Source of the DNA: Pseudomonas iridis
Lineage (GTDB): Bacteria > Pseudomonadota > Gammaproteobacteria > Pseudomonadales > Pseudomonadaceae
Assembly: GCF_017980685.1 (NCBI RefSeq)
Contig: NZ_JACXXO010000022.1
Coordinates: 19,763-83,762, forward strand
Length of the DNA stretch: 64,000 nucleotides
Reading direction: 5' to 3'
In this document: one piece after another, positions 1 to 8,816 of the stretch
Layout of the letters: each line of letters opens with the position of its first letter
How positions within the stretch are numbered: position 1 is the first letter of the stretch
Notes under the pieces: model-generated
Seen by the model: only the letters and a program-made list of their open reading frames with translations
Databases searched by the model: none
Told to the model about the DNA's origin: nothing
Position numbers and translations under genes: made by a program

Positions 1-1713
1 GTTTTTCAGACGCGTTTTCTGATATTTGAAGGTGCCGGTGGTTTCCATTTTCACCTTCACCCGCAAAAACAACGGCACCGCATAGGCCGGCAGGCGTTGC
101 CGTGCGAACGCCAGCAATTCGGCGAAATCCAGCGTCGCCAAGGATTCAGCCGGGGTAATCGCCGCCATTCCGGCGCGGCCGTTGGTGTTGGGGATTTCCA
201 CGCCATACGCCACTGCTTCGCAAATCTGCGGATGCTGCAGCAGCAGGTTTTCGACTTCTGTGGTCGAGACGTTTTCGCCCTTCCAGCGGTAGGTGTCGCC
301 CAGGCGATCAACAAACTGGGCATGACCGAAACCGATGTTGCGCAGCAGGTCGCCGGTGTTGAAAAAGCGATCGCCTTTGCTAAACACATCGTGCAGCACA
401 ACCTTGGCGGTCTTCTGTGGATCGGTATAACCGTCCAGTGGCGCCTTTTCGTCGATCCGCGCCAACAACAAGCCCTGCTCGCCCTTGCCGACCTTGCGCA
501 TGAAACCGTCAGCACTGCGCACCGGCTGGCCGCTGTCATGGTCGTAAGCCACCAGTTCCCAGGCCATCAGCGAAAAACCGATGGTGTTGTCGAAGTTGAG
601 AATATTGGTGAAACCGATATTGCCGTCGCTCGCCGCATACAGCTCGCAGATGTGCTCGACGGCAAAGCGTGTCTTGAACTCGGCCCAGGCGCCGGGGCGC
701 AAGCCGTTGCCGATCATCTTGCGCACGCCGTGACGGTTGTCGTCGGCGCTGGCCGGTTGATCGACCAGATAGCGGCACAACTCACCGACGTAACCAATGG
801 TGGTCGCGCGATAGCGGCGCACGTCGCTCCAAAACTGACTGGCGCTGAATTTACGGCGTATCGCAAAACCCGATGCGCCGTTGATCGCCGAGCCCCAGCA
901 CACACATAGACCCGTGGCGTGGTACAGCGGCAAAGTGCAGTAGACGACATCGTCGGGGCGCATGTTCAGCGCGATCATGCCGAAGCTGGTCGAACTGCGC
1001 ATCCAGCGACCATGCTTGAACACCCCGGCCTTGGGCAGGCCGGTGGTGCCGGAGGTGTAGATGTAGAAACACGGGTCGTCGAAAAATACCTGTTGGCTGC
1101 TTGGCGGATTTTCACTGGAGGCATCGACACTGGCGCTGATCAGATTGACGTAGCCTTCGGGCGCAATGCCCGGGTGATTGCAGGTGTCCTGATCGGCAAC
1201 AAACCAGCTGCGCTGTGGCGCAATCGAGACCTGATCGCGCACCGCAGCGAACGCCGGCAGCAGTTCTTCGCCGACCACAATCGCCACCGGCGCGACCAGA
1301 TTCACGCTGTGAATCAGCGTGTCACGGGTCAGCGAAGTATTGAGCAGCGCGCTGACGGCACCGAGCTTGGCCAGTGCCAGAATCGTCACCAGCAACTCCG
1401 GGCGATTCTCGATAAAAACCGCGACCACATCGCCCTTGCCGATGCCCTGCTCGCTCAGATAGTGGGCGATGCGATTGGCCCACTGGTTGACTTGCGAGTA
1501 GCTCAACGAAACCTCGCCCTGCAATAGCGCCGGGCCATCGGGGTTACGCAGAGTCGCTTGTTCGAACGTCCAGCCAAGGCCACAGCTTTGGGTCGGATCC
1601 GTGACGTTGGCGACCTTCATGCCCTTGACCACTCGGGGAATGGCCTTGGCAATCATCGGCAGCTTGCGGAGCATCATGCCCCAGGTAATCGTGTCGCTTG
1701 GCGCGTGACTCAT
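1..1713 (-). CDS. long-chain/very-long-chain acyl-CoA synthetase, 3' end cut by window
   Basis: ATP-dependent ligase of the AMP-binding (ANL) superfamily that activates fatty acids to CoA thioesters. Reading the complement gives 571 uninterrupted codons from the ATG at 1713, with GGGGAG just upstream, and the frame is still open at base 1. The AMP-binding P-loop YTSGTTGLPK lies near residues 218-228, and the late NTGDLLR and DRLGDTYRWKGENVS motifs (adenylation and hinge) near 445-485. The last readable residues, KYQKTRLK, resemble the C-terminal tail of the PRK08279-type/FATP-like synthetases, so only some 30-40 residues should be missing. Substrate chain length cannot be read from the sequence. 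Confidence 0.88.
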   Translation of the reverse strand, partial: MSHAPSDTITWGMMLRKLPMIAKAIPRVVKGMKVANVTDPTQSCGLGWTFEQATLRNPDGPALLQGEVSLSYSQVNQWANRIAHYLSEQGIGKGDVVAVFIENRPELLVTILALAKLGAVSALLNTSLTRDTLIHSVNLVAPVAIVVGEELLPAFAAVRDQVSIAPQRSWFVADQDTCNHPGIAPEGYVNLISASVDASSENPPSSQQVFFDDPCFYIYTSGTTGLPKAGVFKHGRWMRSSTSFGMIALNMRPDDVVYCTLPLYHATGLCVCWGSAINGASGFAIRRKFSASQFWSDVRRYRATTIGYVGELCRYLVDQPASADDNRHGVRKMIGNGLRPGAWAEFKTRFAVEHICELYAASDGNIGFTNILNFDNTIGFSLMAWELVAYDHDSGQPVRSADGFMRKVGKGEQGLLLARIDEKAPLDGYTDPQKTAKVVLHDVFSKGDRFFNTGDLLRNIGFGHAQFVDRLGDTYRWKGENVSTTEVENLLLQHPQICEAVAYGVEIPNTNGRAGMAAITPAESLATLDFAELLAFARQRLPAYAVPLFLRVKVKMETTGTFKYQKTRLKN

Positions 1714-2096
1714 GGAAGCTCCCCGTTCGACCTTGGCGTGGTGGCCGATGTTTTTTATTGTCGGGCTGATGCAACCGTCGCATTCGAGCGAGGGTCGAGA
1801 CTGAAAGTACGTCAGCGCTTCTCAGGCTGTACACGCGGTTTTTGCAATGTTTTGTATCCGCCCGGGCGGCGGCGATGTCGATGATTCAGAAAAGCCCGAT
1901 TGGTTCCGTTAATTGCTCAATGATCCCGCAAAATGCAGGATGCACGATGGCCATTCATGCAGTTTGCACGACACCTCAAAATCATCTTGTTTTTAAGCTA
2001 TTGATTTGTAACGATTTTATTTTTATCCGGTGCTGGCACAATCACTGCAACCTCCTATGCATGCTTGCCATTCAAGTGCATACGGAGCTGAAAAAC
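1714..2096. other. intergenic region, divergent promoters expected
   Basis: 383 bases between the divergent acyl-CoA synthetase and DUF3509 genes. The half next to the DUF3509 gene (about 1980-2035) is AT-rich and is the likely promoter zone. I could not assign a convincing -35/-10 pair, operator or small gene. Confidence 0.5.
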
Positions 2097-2375
2097 ATGA
2101 GCCTGATTCAAGAAAAATTTACCTCCCTGTTCTCCAACTTCGACGTCACCACCTCGCCGCGTCCCGATGGCGGGATTTTGCTGACCCTGCGTAGTGCCGA
2201 CGGCAAAGTGTTCAAACGTGCACTGTCGTATCAGCAACTGCATGCCGGCGACCAACTGTCCTGGGCAATCAGTGCGATTCGCCGTGACCTGGCCGAACAG
2301 GCCAGCGAGTTGCCGCAAATTGCGATGCTGCAGAGCCAGCAGCGCTTTGCCCTGCCGACGTATCACTCGCTGTAA
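2097..2375 (+). CDS. DUF3509 domain-containing protein
   Basis: A 92-residue protein that I recognise as the small DUF3509 family common in Pseudomonas; the function is unknown. No signal peptide or membrane segment is visible. It begins MSLIQEKFTSLF and contains PRPDGGILLTLRS, typical of the family. The reading frame is open further upstream, but the ATG at 2097, preceded by a purine-rich GGAGCTGAAAAAC, gives the family's usual N-terminus. It is followed at once by a strong terminator, so it is probably monocistronic. Confidence 0.82.
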   Translation: MSLIQEKFTSLFSNFDVTTSPRPDGGILLTLRSADGKVFKRALSYQQLHAGDQLSWAISAIRRDLAEQASELPQIAMLQSQQRFALPTYHSL

Positions 2376-2398
2376 ACGCTTAAGAACTCGTTAAACAA

Positions 2399-2438
2399 AA
2401 CAGGCCGTGGAGCTTTCGCTTCACGGCCTGTTTTTTTG
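2399..2438 (+). terminator. bidirectional rho-independent terminator between DUF3509 gene and mtnC
   Basis: CAGGCCGTG (2401-2409) pairs perfectly with CACGGCCTG (2422-2430) and is followed by seven T. On the other strand the stem is followed by TTTTG TTT, so it can also end the convergent mtnC transcript. Confidence 0.9.
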
Positions 2439-2471
2439 TGCCCGGATTTCATGCAGGGTTTAGCGCAGACG

Positions 2472-3155
2472 TTAGAACGCTTCCGGTTCGATGCCGGTGA
2501 AGCTGTCGACGGTAACGTGGCCCGCCAGTTCTCCGCCATCGCGGGCCAGACCGCAGGTTTTCAGGCCCGCTGACTGAGCGGCGTCGAGCTCTTCGACGAT
2601 GTCCGACAGAAACAGGATCTGCGCAGGTTCAACCGCGATCGCCTGTTGAATGTTCGTGTAAGACTGCGCCTCTCGTTTCGGTCCCGACGTGGTGTCGAAA
2701 TAGCCGCTGAACAGCGGCGTCAGATCCCCTGCTTCCGAGCAGCCGAAGATCAGCTTCTGTGCCTGGATCGAGCCCGACGAGTACACAAACAGTTGATAAC
2801 CCGCCGCGTGCCAGCGTTGAAGTGCTTCAACAGCATCCGGATAAACATGCCCCTTCAACTGCCCGGCCTGATAACCCTGCTCCCAGACCATGCCTTGCAA
2901 CGCTTTAAGCGGCGTGGCTTTACGGTCTTCGGCAATCCAGCTCAAAAGGATTTCAACAACCCGTTCAACGTCGGCCTGCGGCTCGTTGCTGTCACGGCGT
3001 ACGGCGTCGAGTTGCTCTGCGACATCGGCACGCTCAGCGTTCTGGCGCACGAAGTCCGGCAGGTGTCTGGCCGCGTAAGGAAACAGTACGTCGAAGACGA
3101 AACTGACGGCGCTGGTGGTGCCTTCGATGTCGGTGAGGATGACTTTGATCGACAT
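2472..3155 (-). CDS. mtnC: acireductone synthase (enolase-phosphatase E1)
   Basis: HAD-superfamily enzyme of methionine salvage that enolises and dephosphorylates 2,3-diketo-5-methylthiopentyl-1-phosphate to acireductone. It has 227 residues, the usual size. The N-terminal catalytic motif ILTDIEGTTS carries the Asp/Glu pair, followed by YSSGS and a late LFLSD motif. The ATG at 3155 gives the canonical MSIKVILTDIEG start; longer in-frame extensions run into mtnD and are unlikely. It lies 4 bases after mtnD on the same strand and should be co-transcribed with it. Confidence 0.95.
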   Translation of the reverse strand: MSIKVILTDIEGTTSAVSFVFDVLFPYAARHLPDFVRQNAERADVAEQLDAVRRDSNEPQADVERVVEILLSWIAEDRKATPLKALQGMVWEQGYQAGQLKGHVYPDAVEALQRWHAAGYQLFVYSSGSIQAQKLIFGCSEAGDLTPLFSGYFDTTSGPKREAQSYTNIQQAIAVEPAQILFLSDIVEELDAAQSAGLKTCGLARDGGELAGHVTVDSFTGIEPEAF

Positions 3156-3159
3156 GGGC

Positions 3160-3705
3160 TCAGTCCTCCAGACGCGGGAATCGCCCGGCGATGTCTTCGC
3201 CGGTGAAATTGGCAACCCAGCCGTCCGGGTTGTTAAACAGACGGATCGCGACAAAGTGCGGATGCTCGCCCATGTCGAACCAGTGCTTGGTGCCAGCCGG
3301 AACGGAGATCAGATCGTTCTTTTCACAGAGTACGGCGTACACGTAATCGTCGATGTGCAGGGTAAACAGCCCACGACCGGCGACGAAAAATCTGACTTCG
3401 TCTTCACCATGGCGGTGTTCTTCGAGGAACTTGGCGCGCAGTTCGGCTTTTTGCGGGTGGTCGCTGTTAAGGCTGATGACGTCGACGGTGACGTAACCGC
3501 GCTCGGTCATCAGTTTGTCGATCTGCTCCTGGTAAGCGCTGATCACCTCTTCCTGCGTGGCGCCGGGCTGGATCTTCGCGGTGGCTTGCCAGCGGTCGAA
3601 GCGCACACCTTGCTCGGCCAGAGTCGAGGCGATTTCTTCGAGATGGGTCAGCACCTTGTTCGGAATGTCAGGGCTGGAAACGTGATAGACGGACAAGCTG
3701 CTCAT
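3160..3705 (-). CDS. mtnD: acireductone dioxygenase
   Basis: Cupin-fold metal dioxygenase (181 residues) that converts acireductone plus oxygen to the 2-keto precursor of methionine and formate (Fe form), or to an off-pathway product (Ni form). The metal-binding motif EEHRHGEDEVRFF supplies two His and a Glu, and the later His in GTKHWFDMG is the fourth ligand. The ATG at 3705 gives the normal N-terminus MSSLSVYHV. It sits between mtnB and mtnC, so the three act in pathway order. Confidence 0.95.
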   Translation of the reverse strand: MSSLSVYHVSSPDIPNKVLTHLEEIASTLAEQGVRFDRWQATAKIQPGATQEEVISAYQEQIDKLMTERGYVTVDVISLNSDHPQKAELRAKFLEEHRHGEDEVRFFVAGRGLFTLHIDDYVYAVLCEKNDLISVPAGTKHWFDMGEHPHFVAIRLFNNPDGWVANFTGEDIAGRFPRLED

Positions 3706-3799
3706 TGGGGCAATTCCTCGGTATCGGCCTTGCCGTCCGGTTCTTGCAGACCGGTCGGGCACAGCATTTCATCAGGCAAATGGGCGACTTCGGGTGAAG

Positions 3800-4426
3800 T
3801 CAGCCCTGGCGGTTCATGACGCTGCGGGTTTTCAACTCGCATTCAAACAGGAATTCAAAGGCTTCGATCTGGCGCAACGCGTCGTTCATCTGCGCGCCCC
3901 AGGTGTAGAGGCCGTGACCGCGAATCAGATAACCGACGCAATCGGGATGGGCGTCGAGCCAAGGCTGCACCTTGGCGGCGAGCCGCGCAATGTCCTGGTC
4001 GTTGTCGAAAATCGGCACGCGCACCCGGGATTCATGGGTCGAGATGCCGCTGAAGGCTTTTTGCAGTTCGTAGTCTTCGAACTCGATAAAGTCTTGCGGG
4101 GTCAGGCGCGACAGCACCGTGGCATTGACCGAGTGAGTGTGCAGCACCGCACCGATCTCCGGGCGCCAGCTGTAGAGCTGGGTGTGCAGCAGAGTTTCGG
4201 CGGACGGCTTTTTGCCCGGTTCCAGGCTGTTACCGGCAAGGTCGGTGGCGAGCACATCGTCCACACCCAACTGGCCCTTGTGCTTGCCGGACACGGTCAA
4301 CAACGCTTCGCTGGCCGACAGACGCGTCGAATAATTGCTGCTGGTGGCCGGCGACCAGCCGCGACCATAAAGGAAACGCCCGGCGTCGACGATTTGCTGG
4401 GCGAGTTGTTCACGGGTAAGGCTCAT
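3800..4426 (-). CDS. mtnB: methylthioribulose-1-phosphate dehydratase
   Basis: Class II aldolase-fold zinc enzyme (208 residues) that dehydrates 5-methylthioribulose-1-phosphate in methionine salvage. Zinc ligands are visible as LHTHSVNAT in the middle and RGHGLYTWG near the C-terminus, with the family N-terminal segment GWSPATSSNYS. Its start overlaps the stop of the upstream MFS gene by 4 bases, so expression is probably coupled. A 94-base gap separates it from mtnD. mtnA, the isomerase before it in the pathway, is not in this window. Confidence 0.95.
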   Translation of the reverse strand: MSLTREQLAQQIVDAGRFLYGRGWSPATSSNYSTRLSASEALLTVSGKHKGQLGVDDVLATDLAGNSLEPGKKPSAETLLHTQLYSWRPEIGAVLHTHSVNATVLSRLTPQDFIEFEDYELQKAFSGISTHESRVRVPIFDNDQDIARLAAKVQPWLDAHPDCVGYLIRGHGLYTWGAQMNDALRQIEAFEFLFECELKTRSVMNRQG

Positions 4427-5577
4427 GGCCTGTCCTCTTGCATACGTGTGGCAATGATAACGGCAGCAGCAAGCGCCGCGAGACTGGCAATACTAAAGGT
4501 CAATGTCGCCCCGAGGGCATTCCAGCTGTAGCCGGAATACAACGCGCCCAGCGCACCGCCGGTGCCGGCCAGCGCCGCATACAGCGCCTGGCCCTGCCCC
4601 TGTTGGCGCGCACCGAAGCTACGTTGCACGAACTGGATGGCAGCGGCGTGAAAACTGCCGAAAGTCGCCGCATGGAGAATCTGTGCGAACAGCAGCACCC
4701 AGAGAAACTCGGCGAACGAACCTAGCAGTAACCAGCGCAGGGCCGCCAGCAGAAAACTGGCCAGCAGCACCCGGCGTACTGAGAACCGCGCCAGAATCCG
4801 GCTCATGGCCATGAACATCAGCACTTCGGCGACCACACCGACCGCCCAGAGCATGCCGATCACGCCTCGTGTGTAACCGAGTTTTTCCAGGTGCAAAGTC
4901 AAAAACGTGTAATACGGGCCGTGGCTCATTTGCATCAGCGCCACGCAGCCGTAAAACGCCAACACACCGGGACTGCGCAATTGTTTGAGAAAGCCCTCCC
5001 CGCCCGGTCGGTTGCCCTGCGCCGGTTGCGCGTTCGGCACCCACAAGCTGCTGAGGACAATGCCGGCCATGATCAACACCAGCGCCGCTGGGTAGATGTC
5101 GAGGCTGAGCCATTCGAACAGGCGCCCCAAAGCGACCACGGTGATGATGAAACCAATCGAGCCCCACAGGCGGATCTGGCTGTAACGCGAGGTCTGGCCC
5201 TGCAGATGCGCCAGCGTGATGACTTCGAACTGCGGCAACACCGCGTGCCAGAAGAACGCATGCAGCGCCATGACCATCGCCAGCCAGGCGTAGCTCTTGC
5301 TGACGAAAATCAACGAGAAGGTGAGCAACGTGCACACCGCGCCGAAACGTACGATGGCCAGCCGTTTGCCGGTGTAGTCGCCCAGCCAGCCCCAGATGTT
5401 CGGCGCCACACAGCGCATCAACATCGGGATGGCCACCAGTTCGCCGATGCGCGCGGCGCTGAATCCGAGGTGATCGAAGTACAGCGCCAGAAACGGCGCC
5501 GTCGAACCGAGCAAGGCGAAATAGAACAGATAAAAACTGGACAGCCGCCAGTAAGGAAGCACCGCCACGCCCGTCAA
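4423..5577 (-). CDS. MFS transporter, HcaT/LacY-like branch
   Basis: A 384-residue, 12-helix integral membrane protein of the major facilitator superfamily. The N-terminus YWRLSSFYLFYFALLGS and the GWLGDYTGKR loop between helices 2 and 3 resemble the 3-phenylpropionate/LacY-like branch. The frame opens with TTG at 5577; GTG codons three and five codons later are equally possible starts, because no clear ribosome site separates them. It overlaps mtnB by 4 bases and follows aroC, so it may travel with the methionine-salvage operon. Its substrate is unknown; a salvage intermediate such as methylthioribose is only a guess from position. Confidence 0.8.
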   Translation of the reverse strand: MTGVAVLPYWRLSSFYLFYFALLGSTAPFLALYFDHLGFSAARIGELVAIPMLMRCVAPNIWGWLGDYTGKRLAIVRFGAVCTLLTFSLIFVSKSYAWLAMVMALHAFFWHAVLPQFEVITLAHLQGQTSRYSQIRLWGSIGFIITVVALGRLFEWLSLDIYPAALVLIMAGIVLSSLWVPNAQPAQGNRPGGEGFLKQLRSPGVLAFYGCVALMQMSHGPYYTFLTLHLEKLGYTRGVIGMLWAVGVVAEVLMFMAMSRILARFSVRRVLLASFLLAALRWLLLGSFAEFLWVLLFAQILHAATFGSFHAAAIQFVQRSFGARQQGQGQALYAALAGTGGALGALYSGYSWNALGATLTFSIASLAALAAAVIIATRMQEDRP

Positions 5578-5602
5578 GCCGCAGCGGCTTTGATATCTGC
5601 CA

Positions 5603-6694
5603 TCAAAGCTGACGCAGCACCGGCGTGCTCACGCGCACATCGGCGTTCTGCCCACGGTGACGCAACAGGTGATCCATCAGCACGATGGCCATCATCGCCT
5701 CGGCAATCGGCGTGGCGCGGATCCCCACGCACGGGTCGTGACGGCCCTTGGTGATGACATCGACCGGGTTGCCATCGACATCAATCGAACGGCCCGGGGT
5801 GGTGATGCTCGACGTTGGTTTCAACGCCAGATGCGCAACGATCGGCTGACCGGACGAGATACCGCCGAGGATGCCGCCAGCGTTGTTGCTGAGGAAACCT
5901 TGCGGTGTCATTTCATCGCGATGCTCGGTGCCGCGCTGGGCAACGCAGGCGAAACCGGCGCCGATTTCCACGCCTTTGACCGCATTGATGCTCATCAGCG
6001 CGTGGGCCAGTTCGGCGTCGAGACGATCGAAAATCGGCTCGCCCAGACCCGGCATCACACCTTCGGCGACCACGGTGATTTTCGCTCCGACCGAGTCCTG
6101 ATCACGGCGCAACTGGTCCATGTAGGCTTCCAGCTCGGGGACTTTGTCCGGGTCGGGGCTGAAGAAAGCGTTCTGCTCAACCGAATCCCAGGTCTTGAAC
6201 GGGATTTCGATCGGGCCGAGCTGGCTCATGTAGCCACGAATGACGATGCCCTGAGTGGCGAGGAATTTCTTCGCAATCGCACCCGCCGCCACACGCATCG
6301 CGGTTTCGCGCGCCGAGCTGCGGCCACCGCCACGGTAGTCGCGCTCGCCGTATTTGTGGTGGTAGGTGTAGTCGGCGTGGGCCGGGCGGAACAGATCCTT
6401 GATCGCCGAGTAGTCCTTGGACTTCTGGTCGGTGTTGCGGATCAGCAGGCCAATCGAGCAACCGGTGGTGCGCCCCTCGAACACGCCGGAAAGGATTTCG
6501 ACTTCGTCGGGCTCCTGGCGCTGGGTGGTGTGGCGGCTGGTGCCGGGCTTGCGGCGATCAAGGTCGCGCTGCAAGTCTTCGACAGAAATCTCCAGGCCCG
6601 GCGGGCAGCCGTCGACAATGGCGACCAACGCCGGACCATGGCTTTCGCCAGCGGTGGTGACAGAGAACAACTTGCCGTAGGTATTGCCGGACAT
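5603..6694 (-). CDS. aroC: chorismate synthase
   Basis: Last enzyme of the shikimate pathway, converting 5-enolpyruvylshikimate-3-phosphate to chorismate with reduced FMN. The 363-residue length and the signatures GESHGPALVAIVDGCPPG near the N-terminus, GRSSARETAMRVAAGA in the middle and the late RHDPCVGIRATPIAEAM segment are diagnostic. It starts MSGNTYGK at 6694. It is the first gene of a same-strand run aroC-MFS-mtnB-mtnD-mtnC with short gaps. Confidence 0.98.
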   Translation of the reverse strand: MSGNTYGKLFSVTTAGESHGPALVAIVDGCPPGLEISVEDLQRDLDRRKPGTSRHTTQRQEPDEVEILSGVFEGRTTGCSIGLLIRNTDQKSKDYSAIKDLFRPAHADYTYHHKYGERDYRGGGRSSARETAMRVAAGAIAKKFLATQGIVIRGYMSQLGPIEIPFKTWDSVEQNAFFSPDPDKVPELEAYMDQLRRDQDSVGAKITVVAEGVMPGLGEPIFDRLDAELAHALMSINAVKGVEIGAGFACVAQRGTEHRDEMTPQGFLSNNAGGILGGISSGQPIVAHLALKPTSSITTPGRSIDVDGNPVDVITKGRHDPCVGIRATPIAEAMMAIVLMDHLLRHRGQNADVRVSTPVLRQL

Positions 6695-6824
6695 GCAGGA
6701 CGCTCCGTGAAATCAAACCCAAATTCGTGATGCGCGCCAGTATACGCAGGCTAACCGAGTAGTTCATCCTCGAACCTTAGTGGTGCTGGCGAGTCCAACC
6801 GGCATCTTGGCGAATGATGGCGTG

Positions 6825-7778
6825 ATGATGCTGCGAGTTCTGATCTTGAGTCTTACCCTCTTTACTGGCTTTGCCCAGGCGACTGTCCTACAGCGCCCGA
6901 TGTCTCTGGACACCGGCAGCGGCGAACTTTTCGGCTCGCTGTTGCTGCCAAAATCCGACAAGCCTGTACCGGTTGTCCTGATCATTTCTGGCTCAGGTCC
7001 TACGGATCGTGACGGAAACAACCCCGATGGAGGGCGCAACGACAGTCTCAAACGGCTGGCATGGGTGCTGGCCAAACACAACATCGCCAGCGTGCGTTAC
7101 GACAAACGCGGCGTGGCCGCGAGCCTGGCCGCGACGCCGGATGAGCGCAATCTGTCAGTCGAGGCCTACGCAGCCGACGCGGTGGCGTGGGGACAAAAGC
7201 TCAAGGCGGATCCGCGTTTCGGTCAGCTGATTATGCTCGGTCACAGTGAAGGCGCGCTGATCGCCACCCTCGCTGCGCCAAAGGTAGACGCGGCAGCGGT
7301 GATTTCCTTGTCCGGCAGTGCCCGGCCGGTCGATCAGGTGATTCGTGAACAACTGGCCCGCAGCCTGCCGCCGCCTTTGATGTTGCGCAGCAATGAGCTG
7401 CTCGACAGCCTCAAGGCCGGTCACGTCGATGACAACGTACCGGCGCAGCTGCAAGTGATATTCCGTCCGAGCGTGCAGCCGTATCTGATTTCGCTGTTCC
7501 GTCAGGATCCCACGAAAGCGTTCGCGCAATTGCCAATGCCGGCGCTGATTGTCCAGGGCAGCAATGACATGCAGGTCGGTACCGAAGACGCGAAATTGCT
7601 CAAGGCTGCCAAACCGGACGCCAGGCTGGTGGTGATCGAAGGCATGAACCATGTCTTGCGCATCGTGCACAACGACATGAAGCGGCAACTGGCCTCCTAC
7701 AAGGACCCGAATTTGCCACTGGCGGCAGAACTCGGCTCACAAATCATCGACTTTATTGACGGACTTCGCGCCCGATAA
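6825..7778 (+). CDS. secreted alpha/beta hydrolase
   Basis: A 317-residue serine hydrolase, probably periplasmic: residues 1-19 (MMLRVLILSLTLFTGFAQA) form a clear signal peptide with an AQA cleavage site. The fold signatures are an oxyanion region IISGSGPTDRDGN, the nucleophile elbow GHSEGA, an Asp-containing ...IVQGSNDMQV strand and the late His in GMNHVLR. Two adjacent ATG codons (6825, 6828) can start it; a longer GTG start at 6780 would put 15 non-hydrophobic residues before the signal. It is divergent from aroC. Substrate unknown. Confidence 0.85.
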   Translation: MMLRVLILSLTLFTGFAQATVLQRPMSLDTGSGELFGSLLLPKSDKPVPVVLIISGSGPTDRDGNNPDGGRNDSLKRLAWVLAKHNIASVRYDKRGVAASLAATPDERNLSVEAYAADAVAWGQKLKADPRFGQLIMLGHSEGALIATLAAPKVDAAAVISLSGSARPVDQVIREQLARSLPPPLMLRSNELLDSLKAGHVDDNVPAQLQVIFRPSVQPYLISLFRQDPTKAFAQLPMPALIVQGSNDMQVGTEDAKLLKAAKPDARLVVIEGMNHVLRIVHNDMKRQLASYKDPNLPLAAELGSQIIDFIDGLRAR

Positions 7779-7909
7779 GCCTCAACTGGGGGCGTTTCAG
7801 GCAGTTTTCCAGCCTGATAGCCCTCCAGTCCTGAAGAAAACGGCCGATAAGCCTTTGTCGCCAGCGCAATCGCGGGTGACAAGCAGGGCTTGGACAGGAT
7901 CTCGCCGTT

Positions 7910-8701
7910 ATGACTGATACGCAGACTTCACCCGACACCACCGCTGAAAAAGACGTACCGCCAGCGGTCGAGCTGCCGTGGGCGGATGTCCACGCCGAGC
8001 ACCACAAGATGCTCCGCCTGGCCCCGCTACAGACTGATCGCCACACCGGTGGCCGGCCGCTGCGCTTTGTCGAATTCGGTTACGCCGAGCGCAACAGCAA
8101 AGAGCAAAGCCTGATGCGCATGGCGATCAAACTGCCTGGCCAGCGCGTGCGCAAAGAACAGAATCACCTCGACGTATGGGTCGATCACACCACCAAGCGT
8201 GTGCATTTTGGCCCGGACAGCGGCTTGCAGATCGAACCGTTGAACCGTGGCATCGGCCGTTTCGTCGCTGCGCAAGGCATCAACTGGGCGAAAAAACGTT
8301 GGCCCACCTACACCGTCGACGGCATGGACTTGAACAACAAGGACGCGTTGAACGAGGACACTCGCCTGCGTCGCGATCATTTCCTGCGCGTGCATGGTTT
8401 TGACGTGGCGTACGCCGATGCGCAGCATTTGAAGGGCAGCGTCAAGGAAGTGCAGGTCGCAGACTTGCTCGGTGACTGGAACAGCGAAAAGCTGCAAGTC
8501 GTCGAAATTCTTGAAGCGGCACAGATGCTTCAACAGGCTGAGCAGAATCTGGCCGAGCAGGAAGTGAAGCTCAAAAAGCAGGAAGACAAGGTCAGCAAGT
8601 TCAAGCGCGAAGACGCCGGGCTGCGGTTCACCATTACTTGCCTGGTGGCATTTGCGGTGTTTCAGGCGGGGTTGTTGATCTGGATTGCAACACACCGCTG
8701 A
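7910..8701 (+). CDS. hypothetical protein with coiled coil and C-terminal membrane anchor
   Basis: A 263-residue protein I do not recognise. Residues about 1-180 are soluble and charged, about 195-235 form a Gln/Glu/Lys-rich coiled coil (AEQNLAEQEVKLKKQEDKV), and the last 22 residues form a single membrane helix, so the bulk should face the cytoplasm as a tail-anchored protein. ATG at 7910 follows AGGATCTCGCCGTT. It ends in a REP element and is convergent with prmB. No function can be assigned. Confidence 0.75.
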   Translation: MTDTQTSPDTTAEKDVPPAVELPWADVHAEHHKMLRLAPLQTDRHTGGRPLRFVEFGYAERNSKEQSLMRMAIKLPGQRVRKEQNHLDVWVDHTTKRVHFGPDSGLQIEPLNRGIGRFVAAQGINWAKKRWPTYTVDGMDLNNKDALNEDTRLRRDHFLRVHGFDVAYADAQHLKGSVKEVQVADLLGDWNSEKLQVVEILEAAQMLQQAEQNLAEQEVKLKKQEDKVSKFKREDAGLRFTITCLVAFAVFQAGLLIWIATHR

Positions 8702-8726
8702 TGGCTTGATACCGCGGTGCGGCCAT

Positions 8727-8790
8727 TCGCGAGCAGGCTCGCTCCCACAGGAAAATGCATTCCAAAGGTGGGAGCGAGCCTGCTCCGGGC
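8727..8790. repeat. REP/BIME element, GCGAGCAGGCTCGCTCCCAC type
   Basis: Two inverted copies of the GCGAGCAGGCTCGCTCCCAC unit around a short spacer, between two convergent genes. The same unit recurs at 37856, 50524 and 53203 in this window. Confidence 0.85.
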
Positions 8791-8816
8791 GGCGTTCCGA
8801 CGAAGCTTTTAGCGGG

